The notes under the pieces: generated by a model | Databases searched by the model: none | Told to the model about the DNA's origin: nothing | What the model saw: the letters and a program-made list of their open reading frames with translations, nothing else | Position numbers and translations under genes: made by a program | Shown: piece after piece, positions 1-8,239 of the stretch | Layout: the number at the start of each line of letters is the position of its first letter | Position numbering within the stretch: the stretch's first letter is position 1 | Assembly (NCBI RefSeq): GCF_900230285.1 | Contig: NZ_OCNK01000002.1 | Location: 496,001 to 560,000, forward strand | Length of the DNA: 64,000 bases | Direction of reading: 5' to 3' | Origin: Blastococcus haudaquaticus | GTDB lineage: Bacteria > Actinomycetota > Actinomycetes > Mycobacteriales > Geodermatophilaceae

Positions 1-689
1 CGGATGATGTCGTCCCGGCTGTCGACGGCGAACGAGATGTGGTGCAGCCGGCCGGCCGTGCCGGTCTTGTCCTTGGTCCAGACCGCGTTGTAGCCCTGGT
101 TGGTGAAGGTGGTCCAGGTACCCGCGATCTCACCGCTGTCGAGCACGATCTGCTCGGTGGTCATGGCCCCGAGCGTGTCGACGAAGAAGTCGCGGTTCTC
201 CACCGGGCTCACGCCGAGGTAGTTGATGTGGTCGATCCGCCGCACGCTCACCCCGCGGCCGGGGTACGCCTGCGCCTGGTTCTTCAGCGCGGGCTTCAGG
301 TCACCCTCCGGCCGGTACCACTCGGTCTCGTAGTAGACGCCCATCTCGTGGCCGTCGGGGTCGGTGAACACGTAGACCGGGCCGTAGCCCGGGTCGCCGT
401 CCTGCCAGCCCTTCCCCAGCCCGGTCGCCTCGATCGCGGCCACCCGGCGCTGCAGCGCCTCGGGGGTGCTCGCCCGGAAGTTGGTCCGGCCCACACCCGG
501 CTGCGCGGCGGCGGTGAGCTTGATCGTCGTGTTCTCGTAGTCGTCCCAGGCCCGCAGGAACACCGAGTCGCCGGACGAGCCGTTCTCGGTCATCCCGAGG
601 TAGCGGACGAAGAAGTCCAGGCTCTCCTCGGGCTTGTGCGTGAGCAGCTCGATGTGGGCGAGGTGGGCGATGTCGTGCAGCGGGGGCAT
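1..689 (-). CDS. Type I (VOC-fold) extradiol dioxygenase, partial
   Basis: Catechol 2,3-dioxygenase-type ring-cleavage enzyme, cut by the window edge; 229 residues are visible from the ATG at 689. The layout is two VOC domains, an N-terminal one at about residues 5-125 and a catalytic one from about 150. Two expected Fe(II) ligands are present, His154 in RIDHINY and His216/217 in RLHHISF; the third, a Glu expected near residue 265, lies outside. Its start is 12 bases after the galD stop, so it is the distal gene of the gntR-ligK-galD operon. Its substrate is unknown; a catechol or a methoxylated/carboxylated catechol fits the surrounding lignin-aromatic genes. Confidence 0.8.
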   Translation of the reverse strand, partial: MPPLHDIAHLAHIELLTHKPEESLDFFVRYLGMTENGSSGDSVFLRAWDDYENTTIKLTAAAQPGVGRTNFRASTPEALQRRVAAIEATGLGKGWQDGDPGYGPVYVFTDPDGHEMGVYYETEWYRPEGDLKPALKNQAQAYPGRGVSVRRIDHINYLGVSPVENRDFFVDTLGAMTTEQIVLDSGEIAGTWTTFTNQGYNAVWTKDKTGTAGRLHHISFAVDSRDDII

Positions 690-701
690 CAGGTCTCCGT
701 C

Positions 702-1778
702 TCAGCGGGGGTAGGCGGTGCCGTCGAACAGCTTGCGGGCGGTGCGGACGACACCGGAGCGGACCACCCGCGGCGGTGTGCGGGAGCCGTCGACGACGAC
801 GTCGACGAGCAGGTGCCCGGTCGGGTGCTCGACGTCGACCTGCGAGCTGTCCCGCGGCCAGTCGCGGGTGAGCTCGTGCCCGACCGCGCCGGGGAGCAGC
901 ATCCCGGTCACGACGCTGACCGCGCCGAGGACGCCGATCGAGGTGTGCGGCTGGACGGGGATGAACGACCGGGTGCTTACCTGGCCCCCGTCGGCCGGGG
1001 CCGCGAGCAGGACGGTCTTCGGCACGGAGGCGCGCGAGACGTCGCCCAGGCCCATGAGCTGGCCGGCCTTGCGACGGAACGCGTCGACCCGGTCCAGCAG
1101 CGCGGTGTCCGCCGCGAGCTGCTCGTGGGACTCGTACCCGGTGAGCCCGAAGGCCTCGGCCATCGCCAGGACGACGGGCATGCCGTTGTCGACGCAGGTG
1201 ATCTCGATGCCCTCGACGGTGTCGCGGACGTGGCCGGTCGGCAGCAGCGCTCCGGTGGCCGAGCCCTCCGTGTCGGCGAAGGCGAGCACGACGGGCGCGG
1301 CCGTCCCGGGGACGCCTGCGATCTCGACGTCGCCGCGGTACTCGACCCGGCCGCCGGGCGTCGGGAAGGTGGCCACGGCGACGCTGTCGGAGTTGACCAT
1401 GCGGATCCGCACGCTGGTCTCGGCCTCGCCGGCCGGGACCAGTCCCCGCTCGACGGCGAACGGGCCGACCCCGGCCAGGATGTTGCCGCAGTTCTGCAGC
1501 TCGCTCACGGTGGCGTCCTCCACGCCGAGCTGCAGGAAGAGGTAGTCGACGTCCACGTCCGGCGCTGCCGACGGCGAGACGATCGCCACCTTGCTGGTGA
1601 GCGTCGTGGCGCCGCCGAGCCCGTCGATCTGGCGCGGGTCCGGCGTGCCCATGAGCCGGAGCAGCAGGTCGTCGCGCTCCCCCGCGTCGGCCGGGAGGTC
1701 GTGCTGCTCGAAGTACAGACCGCGGGAGGTGCCGCCGCGCAGCATGGTGCAGCGGACCCCGGTCTCGTCGTAGCTCAC
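702..1778 (-). CDS. galD: 4-oxalomesaconate tautomerase (PrpF/GalD family)
   Basis: PrpF-family isomerase. Next to an LigK-type aldolase it most likely converts the keto and enol forms of 4-oxalomesaconate, the product of gallate cleavage or of oxidised protocatechuate 4,5-cleavage products. Visible family marks are the N-terminal MLRGGTSRG, the QNCGN motif holding a conserved Cys, and a PVQPHTSIGVLG segment. The length, about 358 residues, is normal for the family. GTG at 1778 is preferred because VRCTMLRGG then falls at the usual distance; GTG at 1793 (363 residues) is the alternative and sits inside a 14-bp tandem repeat that also supplies a GGAG. A methylaconitate isomerase role is less likely here. 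Confidence 0.85.
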   Translation of the reverse strand: MSYDETGVRCTMLRGGTSRGLYFEQHDLPADAGERDDLLLRLMGTPDPRQIDGLGGATTLTSKVAIVSPSAAPDVDVDYLFLQLGVEDATVSELQNCGNILAGVGPFAVERGLVPAGEAETSVRIRMVNSDSVAVATFPTPGGRVEYRGDVEIAGVPGTAAPVVLAFADTEGSATGALLPTGHVRDTVEGIEITCVDNGMPVVLAMAEAFGLTGYESHEQLAADTALLDRVDAFRRKAGQLMGLGDVSRASVPKTVLLAAPADGGQVSTRSFIPVQPHTSIGVLGAVSVVTGMLLPGAVGHELTRDWPRDSSQVDVEHPTGHLLVDVVVDGSRTPPRVVRSGVVRTARKLFDGTAYPR

Positions 1779-1788
1779 CGCTCGTCCA

Positions 1789-1826
1789 CCCACTTCACTC
1801 CGCCCACTTCACTCCGCCCACTTCTC
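1789..1826. repeat. 14-bp tandem repeat across the ligK stop
   Basis: The unit cccacttcactccg occurs at 1789-1802 and 1803-1816, with a third partial copy to 1826. It covers the last codons and stop of ligK and supplies the GGAG that could serve galD. It looks like slippage or duplication at the gene junction. Confidence 0.75.
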
Positions 1827-2504
1827 ATAGGGGACGTACTCGATGCCGAAGCCGGGCAGCTTGTCGCGCATGCCGTAGCGGTCCAGCCCCAGCTCGCCCT
1901 GCTGGAAGGCGGCGCGGCTGGCGGCCTCCTTGTCGATCCGCGCCTGCGACGCGGAGAGCGCCCGCGGCACGTCGGCGCGCGGCACCACCATGACGCCGTC
2001 GTCGTCACCGACCACGACGTCCCCCGGGTGGATGAGCTGGCCGCCGAGCACGATCGGGACGTTGACCGCACCTGCGGTCGCCTTCACCGTGCCCTGCGCG
2101 CTCACCGCGCGGGACCAGGCCGGGAAGCCCATCTCCCGCAGATCCGCGACGTCGCGCACACCGCAGCCCAGCACCACTCCGCGGACGCCCCGCTGCGCGA
2201 GGGCGGTGGCGAACAGCTCCCCGAACAACCCGTCCGTGGACGGCGAGGTGGTCGCGACCACGAGGACGTCCCCCGGCCGGCACTGCTCGACGGCGACGTG
2301 GATCATCAGGTTGTCGCCCGGCCAGGACAGGACCGTGACGGCGGTGCCGCCGGTCCGCGCACCGGGCCAGGCCGGGCGGAGATCCGGTCCGAGGTAGCCG
2401 ACCCGGCCCAGCGCCTCGTGCACGGTGGCTGTGCCGAAGGCGCCCAGCTTCTCGGCGTCGCCCACGTCGGCGCGGGGCGGATCGGTCACGACGACGGTTC
2501 TCAC
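1809..2504 (-). CDS. ligK: 4-carboxy-4-hydroxy-2-oxoadipate aldolase
   Basis: RraA-fold class II aldolase that cleaves 4-carboxy-4-hydroxy-2-oxoadipate to pyruvate and oxaloacetate, the last step of the protocatechuate 4,5-cleavage and gallate pathways. The metal/substrate motif G-x-L-x20-R-D is readable: GELF, then 20 residues later CGVRD, around residues 95-120. At 231 residues the length is typical of HMG/CHA aldolases and longer than plain RraA. It overlaps the upstream gntR gene by 4 bases (ATGA), so the two are translationally coupled. The hydratase (LigJ/GalB) that would feed it is absent and may lie beyond position 1. Confidence 0.88.
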   Translation of the reverse strand: MRTVVVTDPPRADVGDAEKLGAFGTATVHEALGRVGYLGPDLRPAWPGARTGGTAVTVLSWPGDNLMIHVAVEQCRPGDVLVVATTSPSTDGLFGELFATALAQRGVRGVVLGCGVRDVADLREMGFPAWSRAVSAQGTVKATAGAVNVPIVLGGQLIHPGDVVVGDDDGVMVVPRADVPRALSASQARIDKEAASRAAFQQGELGLDRYGMRDKLPGFGIEYVPYEKWAE

Positions 2505-3154
2505 GCTGGTCCTCCGAGGTCCGGGGTCGCGTCGGACAGCGCCACGATGACGCTGCGGAAGTGGGTGACCGCCGCGGCCTCGGCCCGGCCGGGGTCGCGG
2601 TCGGTGATCGCGTCCACCAGCTCGCTCAGCTCGCCCAGGCTCACGCGGGGACGACCGGGCCGCAACGAGAGCCGGAACTGGTGGCGGACCAGCTGCGCCT
2701 GCAGCCGGCCGACGAGGTCCGCCGCGATCGGGTGACGCGCCGCCTCGCCGACCATGCCGTGCAGCTGCTGGATCAGCTCGGAGTACTTGAGGACGTCACC
2801 GGAGTCCACGGCGGCGGTCATGGCGTGCAGATGTGCGCCCAGCCGGTCGGCCTCGGCGTCGGTGATCCGCTCGGCCGCCTTGCGGGCGAGCAGGCCCTCG
2901 AGCGGCATCCGGCACTCGGTGATGGCGATGGCTTCCTCGGTGGAGACGACCCGCACCCGGGCGCCCTTGTTCTGGACGCGCTCGACCAGGCCTTCCGCGG
3001 CGAGGGCGTCGATGGCCAGCCGGACGGCGCTGCGGCTCACGCCGATCAGCGCGACCAGCTCCGCCTCGACCAGCCGGTATCCCGGCGGCATGTCACCGCG
3101 GGAGATCGCGACGCGCAGGGCGCGCTCCGCCATGTCCTGAGCCGGGGAAGCCAT
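2501..3154 (-). CDS. GntR-family (FCD) transcriptional regulator
   Basis: FadR/VanR-type repressor of 217 residues: a winged helix-turn-helix at about residues 5-75 (SRSAVRLAIDALAAEGLV is the recognition region) and an all-helical FCD ligand domain at about 80-205. It is the first gene of the operon with ligK, galD and the extradiol dioxygenase. No Shine-Dalgarno precedes the ATG, and a possible -10 (TAGCGT, 3161-3166) lies so close that the transcript may be leaderless. The palindrome at 3181-3196 overlaps its possible -35, which suggests autoregulation. A related palindrome sits at the ABC importer promoter. The ligand is probably an aromatic acid or a cleavage product. Confidence 0.88.
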   Translation of the reverse strand: MASPAQDMAERALRVAISRGDMPPGYRLVEAELVALIGVSRSAVRLAIDALAAEGLVERVQNKGARVRVVSTEEAIAITECRMPLEGLLARKAAERITDAEADRLGAHLHAMTAAVDSGDVLKYSELIQQLHGMVGEAARHPIAADLVGRLQAQLVRHQFRLSLRPGRPRVSLGELSELVDAITDRDPGRAEAAAVTHFRSVIVALSDATPDLGGPA

Positions 3155-3180
3155 GCCGGCACGCTATCGGAGGCTCCCAC

Positions 3181-3196
3181 GGATTGCCAACAATCC
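3181..3196. promoter_or_regulatory. Putative GntR operator, gntR promoter
   Basis: GGATTG-CCAA-CAATCC is a perfect 6-bp inverted repeat, 26 bases upstream of gntR. On the minus strand it contains TTGGCA, a plausible -35 placed 18 bases from TAGCGT. Its ATTG-N4-CAAT core has the form known for VanR-type FCD repressors. A second copy is at 8098-8113. Confidence 0.6.
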
Positions 3197-3202
3197 TGTC
3201 GC

Positions 3203-3237
3203 CAATCGAGGGCCGGTCGAGAGGTCCGGCCCGATTG
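3203..3237. promoter_or_regulatory. Inverted repeat with operator-like half sites
   Basis: CAATCG(a)GGGCCGG and CCGGCCCGATTG form a stem around a 9-base loop. The ends carry CAATC/GATTG half sites like those in the adjacent operator. It may be an auxiliary repressor site or part of the importer operon terminator; the sequence does not decide. Confidence 0.35.
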
Positions 3238-3243
3238 CCGGAC

Positions 3244-3279
3244 GGAGGGGCGGCCCGTCCGAGGACGGACCGCCCCTCC
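3244..3279 (-). terminator. Terminator of the ABC importer operon
   Basis: A 17-bp stem with one mismatch (GGAGGGGCGGCCCGTCC at 3244-3260 against 3263-3279) and a 2-base turn lies 14 bases past the stop of the binding-protein gene. No T run follows, which is usual for high-GC actinobacterial terminators. Confidence 0.65.
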
Positions 3280-3293
3280 GCATCACGCAGCGG

Positions 3294-4556
3294 TCACTCG
3301 AAGGTCTCGACCGTGTCGTAGCCGCGGCCGTTGAACTTCTGCACGACGACCGTCGAGACCGCCGGCTGACCGTCCTCGCCGGTGCTCACCGAGGTGTCGG
3401 GCAGCATGAGCGGCGCCTCGTAGCCCTCGATCGAGCGCAGTGCCTCCATGAAGCTGTCCCGGGTGGGCTCCTCCATGTTCTGGAAGGCCTGCTCCAGCGT
3501 CGCGCCGACCATCCAGCTCCACTGGCAGTGCGGGAACGCCGGCGGGTCCGGGTAGTTCCCGTAATCCTTCAGTGCGGACAGGTACGTCTGCACGTCCTCG
3601 TCCTCGGCGAACGCGGGGCTCTGCGGCGCCTTGGAGAAGGAGACGGAGTAGATGCCGGGGTACGCCGCGGCGCCGCCGGGCTCCAGGATCGCCGTCGGGC
3701 TCGAGGTGTTCGAGGGCAGGAACCAGCTCGGCGTCCAGCCCAGCTGCTGGGCCTTCTGCAGCGCCGAGATCATCAGCGGGGTCACCGACATGGCGTTGAA
3801 GAAGATGTCGGCCTCGCTGTTGGCGAGCTCGGTGAGCTGGGCGTCGACGGACGTGTCGGTCGCCTCGTAGGTGAGCTCGTCGACGATCTCGATGTTGTCC
3901 GAGCCCTCGATGGCCGACTTGAAGCCCTCGACGTAGCCCTCGCCGTAGTCGTCGTTCTGCGCCAGGATCGCGACCTTGTGCTCCTCGGTCGAGGTCGCGA
4001 GCAGCTCTCCGAAGGCCTCGCCCTCGTTCTGGTAGATGGGCACGAAGCCCAGCTGCCACGGGCTCTGCTCGGTCTCGCTGAAGATCGGGTCGCCGGTCAT
4101 GATCAGCACCTGGGGCACCTCGTCGGCGATCGCCGCGTCGAGCCAGGCACGGTTCGTCGGCGTGCCCAGCCCGGCCGTCATCGCGAAGACGTCGTCCTTC
4201 AGCTGGTCGTAGTTCGCCTTCGCCTGCTGCGGGTCGTAGGTGTCGTCCAGCGCCTCGATCTCGACGGTGCGGGTCTTCCCGTCGCCGAACTCGATGCCGC
4301 CCTCGGCGTTCTTCATGCCCATGTACGCCGTGACGCCGGCGACCGTGCAGGTGCCCGGACCCGCGGTGGCGCCGCTGAGCGGGGTGGTGATGCCCAGCGT
4401 GACCGACGTGTCGGTGATGCCGGGGCTCGGCGCTCCCTCGGCGGCGTCGCCGCCACGGCCGGCGTCGTTCCCGCCGCCGCAGGCGGTGACGGTCAGCGCG
4501 AGCGCCGACGCCGCGGCGATGCCGACCGCCTTCCGCGATCCCAAGTGCCTCTTCAT
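3294..4556 (-). CDS. ABC importer substrate-binding lipoprotein (HAAT family)
   Basis: Periplasmic-binding-fold (Peripla_BP_6/LivK type) protein of 420 residues. It starts with a lipoprotein signal: KR at the N terminus, a hydrophobic run, then the lipobox VTAC with Cys at about residue 25. The mature part opens with SVTLGITTPLSG, typical of branched-chain amino acid or aromatic-acid receptors. The start is set by the 4-base overlap with livM (ATGA at 4553-4556). It is the last gene of a five-gene importer operon beside O-demethylation genes, so an aromatic acid such as vanillate or syringate is a reasonable guess for the ligand. Specificity cannot be read from sequence. Confidence 0.88.
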   Translation of the reverse strand: MKRHLGSRKAVGIAAASALALTVTACGGGNDAGRGGDAAEGAPSPGITDTSVTLGITTPLSGATAGPGTCTVAGVTAYMGMKNAEGGIEFGDGKTRTVEIEALDDTYDPQQAKANYDQLKDDVFAMTAGLGTPTNRAWLDAAIADEVPQVLIMTGDPIFSETEQSPWQLGFVPIYQNEGEAFGELLATSTEEHKVAILAQNDDYGEGYVEGFKSAIEGSDNIEIVDELTYEATDTSVDAQLTELANSEADIFFNAMSVTPLMISALQKAQQLGWTPSWFLPSNTSSPTAILEPGGAAAYPGIYSVSFSKAPQSPAFAEDEDVQTYLSALKDYGNYPDPPAFPHCQWSWMVGATLEQAFQNMEEPTRDSFMEALRSIEGYEAPLMLPDTSVSTGEDGQPAVSTVVVQKFNGRGYDTVETFE

Positions 4557-5656
4557 GCGTGACCTTGCCTCTCTGTCTCTGGTTGCTCCGCCGCGGTGCC
4601 CGACCCGGGGGTCGACGACGGAGTGGTCGGTGGCGCGGCGGGGCCGCGGCCGGCGCGCAGGCGCCGCCGTCCGCGGGTCAGCGCGCGGGGCAGCGACGCG
4701 AGGCCGCCGGGCAGGACGAACAGGACCACCAGGAGGATCGCTCCCTGCAGCAGCGCCGTGAGGCTCGCGTCGACCTGGTTCGTCAGCTGCGGGACGAGCA
4801 CGTAGAACGCCCCGCCGAGGAGCGAGCCCACGATGCTCGCCGCGCCGCCGATCACCATGGCGGCGAGCAGCTCGATCGAGTGCCCGAAGCTCATGGTCTC
4901 GGGGGACGTGTACTGGATGACGAGCATGTACAGGAATCCGCTCACGCCGCCGATGGCCGACGCGATCGTGAACGCCAGCACCTTGTAGCGGTAGGGCGAG
5001 ATGCCCATCGAGGCAGCCACGTTCTCGTTGCCCTTGACGATGGCGAAGGCCCGCCCGTACTTGCCGCGGACCAGGAAGTGCGTGAGCAGGAAGACGACGC
5101 CGCCGATGGCGATCACCAGGTACAGCGTCCACTGGTCGTCGTAGAGCCCGCTCCCCTCCGGAGACTCCGCGAACCGCGCCGACAGGCCCTGGGATCCACC
5201 CGTGTACTCGTTGAGCCGCTTGGCCAGCGGTACGCCGACGATGGGCAGCGCGATCGTGACCATCGCAATCGCGAGCCCGCCGAGCCGGGCGGCGGCCAGT
5301 GCCACCAGCAGTCCCGCGGCGGCGGGCAGCAGGCAGGCCAGCACGAAGACCAGGACGATGTTCCAGTCCTGCGAGACCCCGTACGCGGTGACGTACGCGC
5401 CGAACCCGAGGAAGAAGATCTGCCCGAGCGAGACCTGGCCGGTGTAGCCCATGACCACGTTGAGGCCCAGCACGGCGACGGCGAAGACGCCGATGCGCGC
5501 GAGCGTCTCGTTCTGGAACTCCGTCCCCACGAGGGGCAGCACCGCGAGCACGGCCACGATCAGCAGCGGAGTGGCCCAGCGCACCCAGGGGCGCCGGCGC
5601 CACGACGAGGACGGGGACGACGGGGACGAGGCAGGGGCTGTCATCACTCGGGCCAT
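4553..5656 (-). CDS. livM: ABC importer permease, LivM type
   Basis: Inner-membrane permease of 367 residues, with about eight to ten hydrophobic segments between residues 25 and 330. It carries the family segments GYTGQVSLGQ and RGKYGRAFAIVKGNE; the latter is the cytoplasmic coupling loop that contacts the ATPases. The C-terminal 35 residues are a Pro/Ala/Arg-rich tail of unknown role. Its ATG shares one base with the livH stop (TGATG), and its stop overlaps the binding-protein start. The start chosen removes a long unconserved extension in the same frame that runs across livH. Confidence 0.9.
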   Translation of the reverse strand: MARVMTAPASSPSSPSSSWRRRPWVRWATPLLIVAVLAVLPLVGTEFQNETLARIGVFAVAVLGLNVVMGYTGQVSLGQIFFLGFGAYVTAYGVSQDWNIVLVFVLACLLPAAAGLLVALAAARLGGLAIAMVTIALPIVGVPLAKRLNEYTGGSQGLSARFAESPEGSGLYDDQWTLYLVIAIGGVVFLLTHFLVRGKYGRAFAIVKGNENVAASMGISPYRYKVLAFTIASAIGGVSGFLYMLVIQYTSPETMSFGHSIELLAAMVIGGAASIVGSLLGGAFYVLVPQLTNQVDASLTALLQGAILLVVLFVLPGGLASLPRALTRGRRRLRAGRGPAAPPTTPSSTPGSGTAAEQPETERQGHA

Positions 5657-6537
5657 CACACGCGCACCACGGTCTTCCGGCCGAACAGGCCCTGGGGTCG
5701 GACGACGAGGACGACGAACAGGAGGATGAACGGCACGGCGATCTTGAGGTCGTGACCGATGAACGGCACGTACACCGCCGCCAGGTTCTCCAGGACGCCG
5801 ATCATCCAGGCCGCGATCACGACGCCGACCGGGCTCGTCAGCCCGCCGAGGATGACGGCGGCCAGCGCGTACACCAGGGCGTTGTCGAGCATCCCGGGGG
5901 TCAGTGTGAGCTGCGGCGCGACGAGCGCGCCGGCGACGGCCCCGAGCACCGCGGCCAGGCCCCAGCCGACCATGAGGAGGCGTTCGACGGGGAGCCCGGA
6001 GAACGCCGCGGACTGGGGGTTGATCGCGACCGCCCGCAGTGCGAGGCCGAGCTTCGTGCGCACGAACAGCAGCTGCAGCACGATCATCACCGCGACGATC
6101 GAGAGCGTGGTGCCGATCGAGCGGATGCTGATCGACACTCCCAGGAACGACACGGTGTCGAGGGGGAACAGCGACGGGAACTGCTGGTTGTTGTAGCTCC
6201 AGAGCCACCCGGCGATGCCGGTGATGAGGGTCAGCAGACCGATCGTGACGACGACGGCGGTGTCGGGGTCGCCCCGCTCGAACCGCCGCATCAGGTACCG
6301 CTCGACCACGGCACCGAGCACGAACGAGAACACGATCGACGCGAGGACGGCGACGACCAGCGGCACGCTCTGGTTGGTCAGCACCCACGCGACGTACGCG
6401 GCGAGCACGGCCATGCCGCCCTGGGCGAAGTTGACCAGCCCGGTCGCCGAGTGGACGAGCACGATCGCGAGGGCGATGGCGGCGTAGACGGAGCCGGTCG
6501 ACAGGCCGTCGACCACGAGTTGGACGAATTCCCCCAT
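5656..6537 (-). CDS. livH: ABC importer permease, LivH type
   Basis: Second membrane subunit of the importer, 293 residues. It opens with the LivH N terminus (GLSTGSVYAAIALAIVLV, then NFAQGGMAVL) and carries RTKLGLALRAVAINP, the coupling region. Around eight membrane segments are visible. It sits directly downstream of livF and is coupled to livM. With LivM it would form the heterodimeric channel for the ligand delivered by the lipoprotein. Confidence 0.9.
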   Translation of the reverse strand: MGEFVQLVVDGLSTGSVYAAIALAIVLVHSATGLVNFAQGGMAVLAAYVAWVLTNQSVPLVVAVLASIVFSFVLGAVVERYLMRRFERGDPDTAVVVTIGLLTLITGIAGWLWSYNNQQFPSLFPLDTVSFLGVSISIRSIGTTLSIVAVMIVLQLLFVRTKLGLALRAVAINPQSAAFSGLPVERLLMVGWGLAAVLGAVAGALVAPQLTLTPGMLDNALVYALAAVILGGLTSPVGVVIAAWMIGVLENLAAVYVPFIGHDLKIAVPFILLFVVLVVRPQGLFGRKTVVRV

Positions 6538-6538
6538 G

Positions 6539-7249
6539 TCAGCCTCCCAGGTATGCGCGGCGGATCTCGTCCATGCCCTTGAGCTCGGCGGACGAGCCGG
6601 TGAGCGCGTTCCGTCCGGTCTCCAGGACCGTCGCCGTGTCGACGAGGGTGAAGGCGAGGTTGGCGTTCTGCTCGACCACGAGCATGGCGATGCCGGATTC
6701 GACGCGCAGGCGCCGGATCGCGTCGTAGACGTTCTTGGCGGTGCTCGGCGCGAGACCGAGCGAGGCCTCGTCGAGGAGCATCAGTCGCGGCTTCGACATG
6801 ATCCCCCGCGACACCGCGAGCATCTGCTGCTCACCGCCGGACAGGGCCGATGCGTTCGACGTGATGCGCTCCCGCAGGTTCGGGAACAGGTCCAGGCAGT
6901 AGTCGACGTCCTCGTCGATGCCCTTGCGGTCCTTGCGCAGGTACGCGCCGACCATCAGGTTCTCGCGGACGGTGAGGTCGCCGAGCGTGCCGCGCCCTTC
7001 CGGCACGTGCGCGATGCCCTGCGCGGCGACCTGGTCGGGCCGCATCCCCCGGATGTCCTTGCCGTCGAAGACGATGCGCCCACCCGCGCGGACGGTGCCG
7101 CTGATCGCGCGGAGGGTCGTGGTCTTGCCGGCGCCGTTCGCGCCGAGGATGCCGACCGCCCCGTTCTCCGGGACGCTCAGGGTCACGCCGTCCAGCACCT
7201 GCACGGGGCCGTAGGACGCCGTGACGTCCTCGAGCTCAAGCAGCGTCAT
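6539..7249 (-). CDS. livF: ABC importer ATPase, LivF type
   Basis: ATP-binding subunit of 236 residues. Walker A is GANGAGKTT near residue 38, the signature is LSGGEQQM, and Walker B is LMLLDEAS, followed by an H-loop-region variant, VVEQNA. The last feature is characteristic of LivF/BraG, which have Gln rather than His in this position. It overlaps the 3' end of livG by 14 bases and is one base from livH. Confidence 0.9.
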   Translation of the reverse strand: MTLLELEDVTASYGPVQVLDGVTLSVPENGAVGILGANGAGKTTTLRAISGTVRAGGRIVFDGKDIRGMRPDQVAAQGIAHVPEGRGTLGDLTVRENLMVGAYLRKDRKGIDEDVDYCLDLFPNLRERITSNASALSGGEQQMLAVSRGIMSKPRLMLLDEASLGLAPSTAKNVYDAIRRLRVESGIAMLVVEQNANLAFTLVDTATVLETGRNALTGSSAELKGMDEIRRAYLGG

Positions 7250-8018
7250 CTGCCGCGTCCTTCCCGATGTACGCCTCGATGACCCGGGGGTCGGACTGCG
7301 CTTCGGCGGCCGTCCCCTCCATGAGCTTCGCGCCGTGGTCGAGGACGACGACGCGGTCGGTCAGGGCGGCGATGAGGCCCATGTGGTGCTCGACGATGAC
7401 GACGGTGATGTCGTCGTCCGTGCGCAGGCGCCGGACCGTCGCGATCAGGGTCTCCACCTCGGCGTGCGGGAGGCCGGCGGCGGGCTCGTCGAGGAGCAGC
7501 AGCCGCGGCTTCATGAGGAGCGCGCGGCAGAGCTCGACGCCCTTGTGCAGGCCGTGCGACAGCTCGTCGGCCGGCAGGTGCGCCGCCCACCCGAGATCGT
7601 TGCGCTCGAGCAGTTCGAGCGCCTCGGCACGCAACGCCTTCTCCGCGCGCCAGGTGCGCGGCAGCCGCACCGCCCACTCGAGCGCTCCACCGGGGAGCCG
7701 GGTGTGCGCACCGAGCAGCACGTTCTCCAGCACCGTCTCGTGCAGCTGCAGCGCGGGGTGCTGGAACGTCCTGGCCAGGCCGTGCTTGGCGAGCGTCGCC
7801 GGACGCGCCCCCTGCACTTCGGTGCCGTCGATCCGCACGGTGCCCGCGGTCGGCTTGTAGTGCCCGCTGATGCAGTTGAACAGCGAGGTCTTGCCCGCAC
7901 CGTTGGGCCCGACGAGCCCGAAGATCTGGCCCGGCTCGACGGCGAAGCTCACGTCCTGCAGCACCTTGATGCCGCCGAACTGCAGGCTCACGTCCTGCAG
8001 CGTCAGTTCAGCCGCCAT
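7236..8018 (-). CDS. livG: ABC importer ATPase, LivG type
   Basis: First gene of the importer operon, 260 residues. Walker A GPNGAGKTSLF, the LivG-specific insert ARTFQHPALQL, Walker B LLLLDEPAAGLP and H-loop VIVEHHM are all present; the usual LSGGQQ signature is replaced by LSHGLHKGVEL. That altered signature is seen in some LivG-type proteins but is worth noting. The start is ATG at 8018, because GGAGAG lies 6-8 bases upstream; an in-frame GTG at 8033 would begin inside that ribosome site. Transcription likely starts from the promoter at 8079-8107. Confidence 0.88.
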   Translation of the reverse strand: MAAELTLQDVSLQFGGIKVLQDVSFAVEPGQIFGLVGPNGAGKTSLFNCISGHYKPTAGTVRIDGTEVQGARPATLAKHGLARTFQHPALQLHETVLENVLLGAHTRLPGGALEWAVRLPRTWRAEKALRAEALELLERNDLGWAAHLPADELSHGLHKGVELCRALLMKPRLLLLDEPAAGLPHAEVETLIATVRRLRTDDDITVVIVEHHMGLIAALTDRVVVLDHGAKLMEGTAAEAQSDPRVIEAYIGKDAADDAA

Positions 8019-8078
8019 TGGTCGTCTCTCCACCCGTTGCGTCGTTGCTCCGGTGAGCGGGCCGCTGCCCGCCGGGGG

Positions 8079-8113
8079 AACCTATGCACCCCGCCGGGGA
8101 TTGTCGACGATCC
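8079..8113 (-). promoter_or_regulatory. Importer promoter with overlapping GntR operator
   Basis: On the minus strand TCGACA (8102-8107) and TAGGTT (8079-8084) are spaced by 17 bases, a good -35/-10 pair. The -35 lies inside GGATTG-TCGA-CGATCC (8098-8113), which matches the gntR operator GGATTG-N4-CAATCC at all but one position. The symmetry extends outwards as CCGCC...GGCGG (8091-8118). Repressor binding here would block RNA polymerase. Confidence 0.6.
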
Positions 8114-8239
8114 TGGCGGGAATGTTGCGCGACCGTCACCGGGGCCGGTCCGGACCCCTCAGCGGTCGCCTGCGCTCCCCCGACGACGACCGTGGCTCGC
8201 CGGGGGCGCCGACGGTCACGTCGGCGGACGGGCGCGGTC

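Noticed and set aside
39-2735. Long open frame on the plus strand across galD, ligK and gntR
   Set aside because: It is antisense to three well-supported genes, has a low-complexity Arg/Gly/Val-rich translation and no domain; such shadows are expected at this GC content.
3294-5603. Binding protein read as a 769-residue protein
   Set aside because: The extra N-terminal 349 residues are out-of-frame sequence of livM; the lipoprotein signal at 4556 marks the true start.
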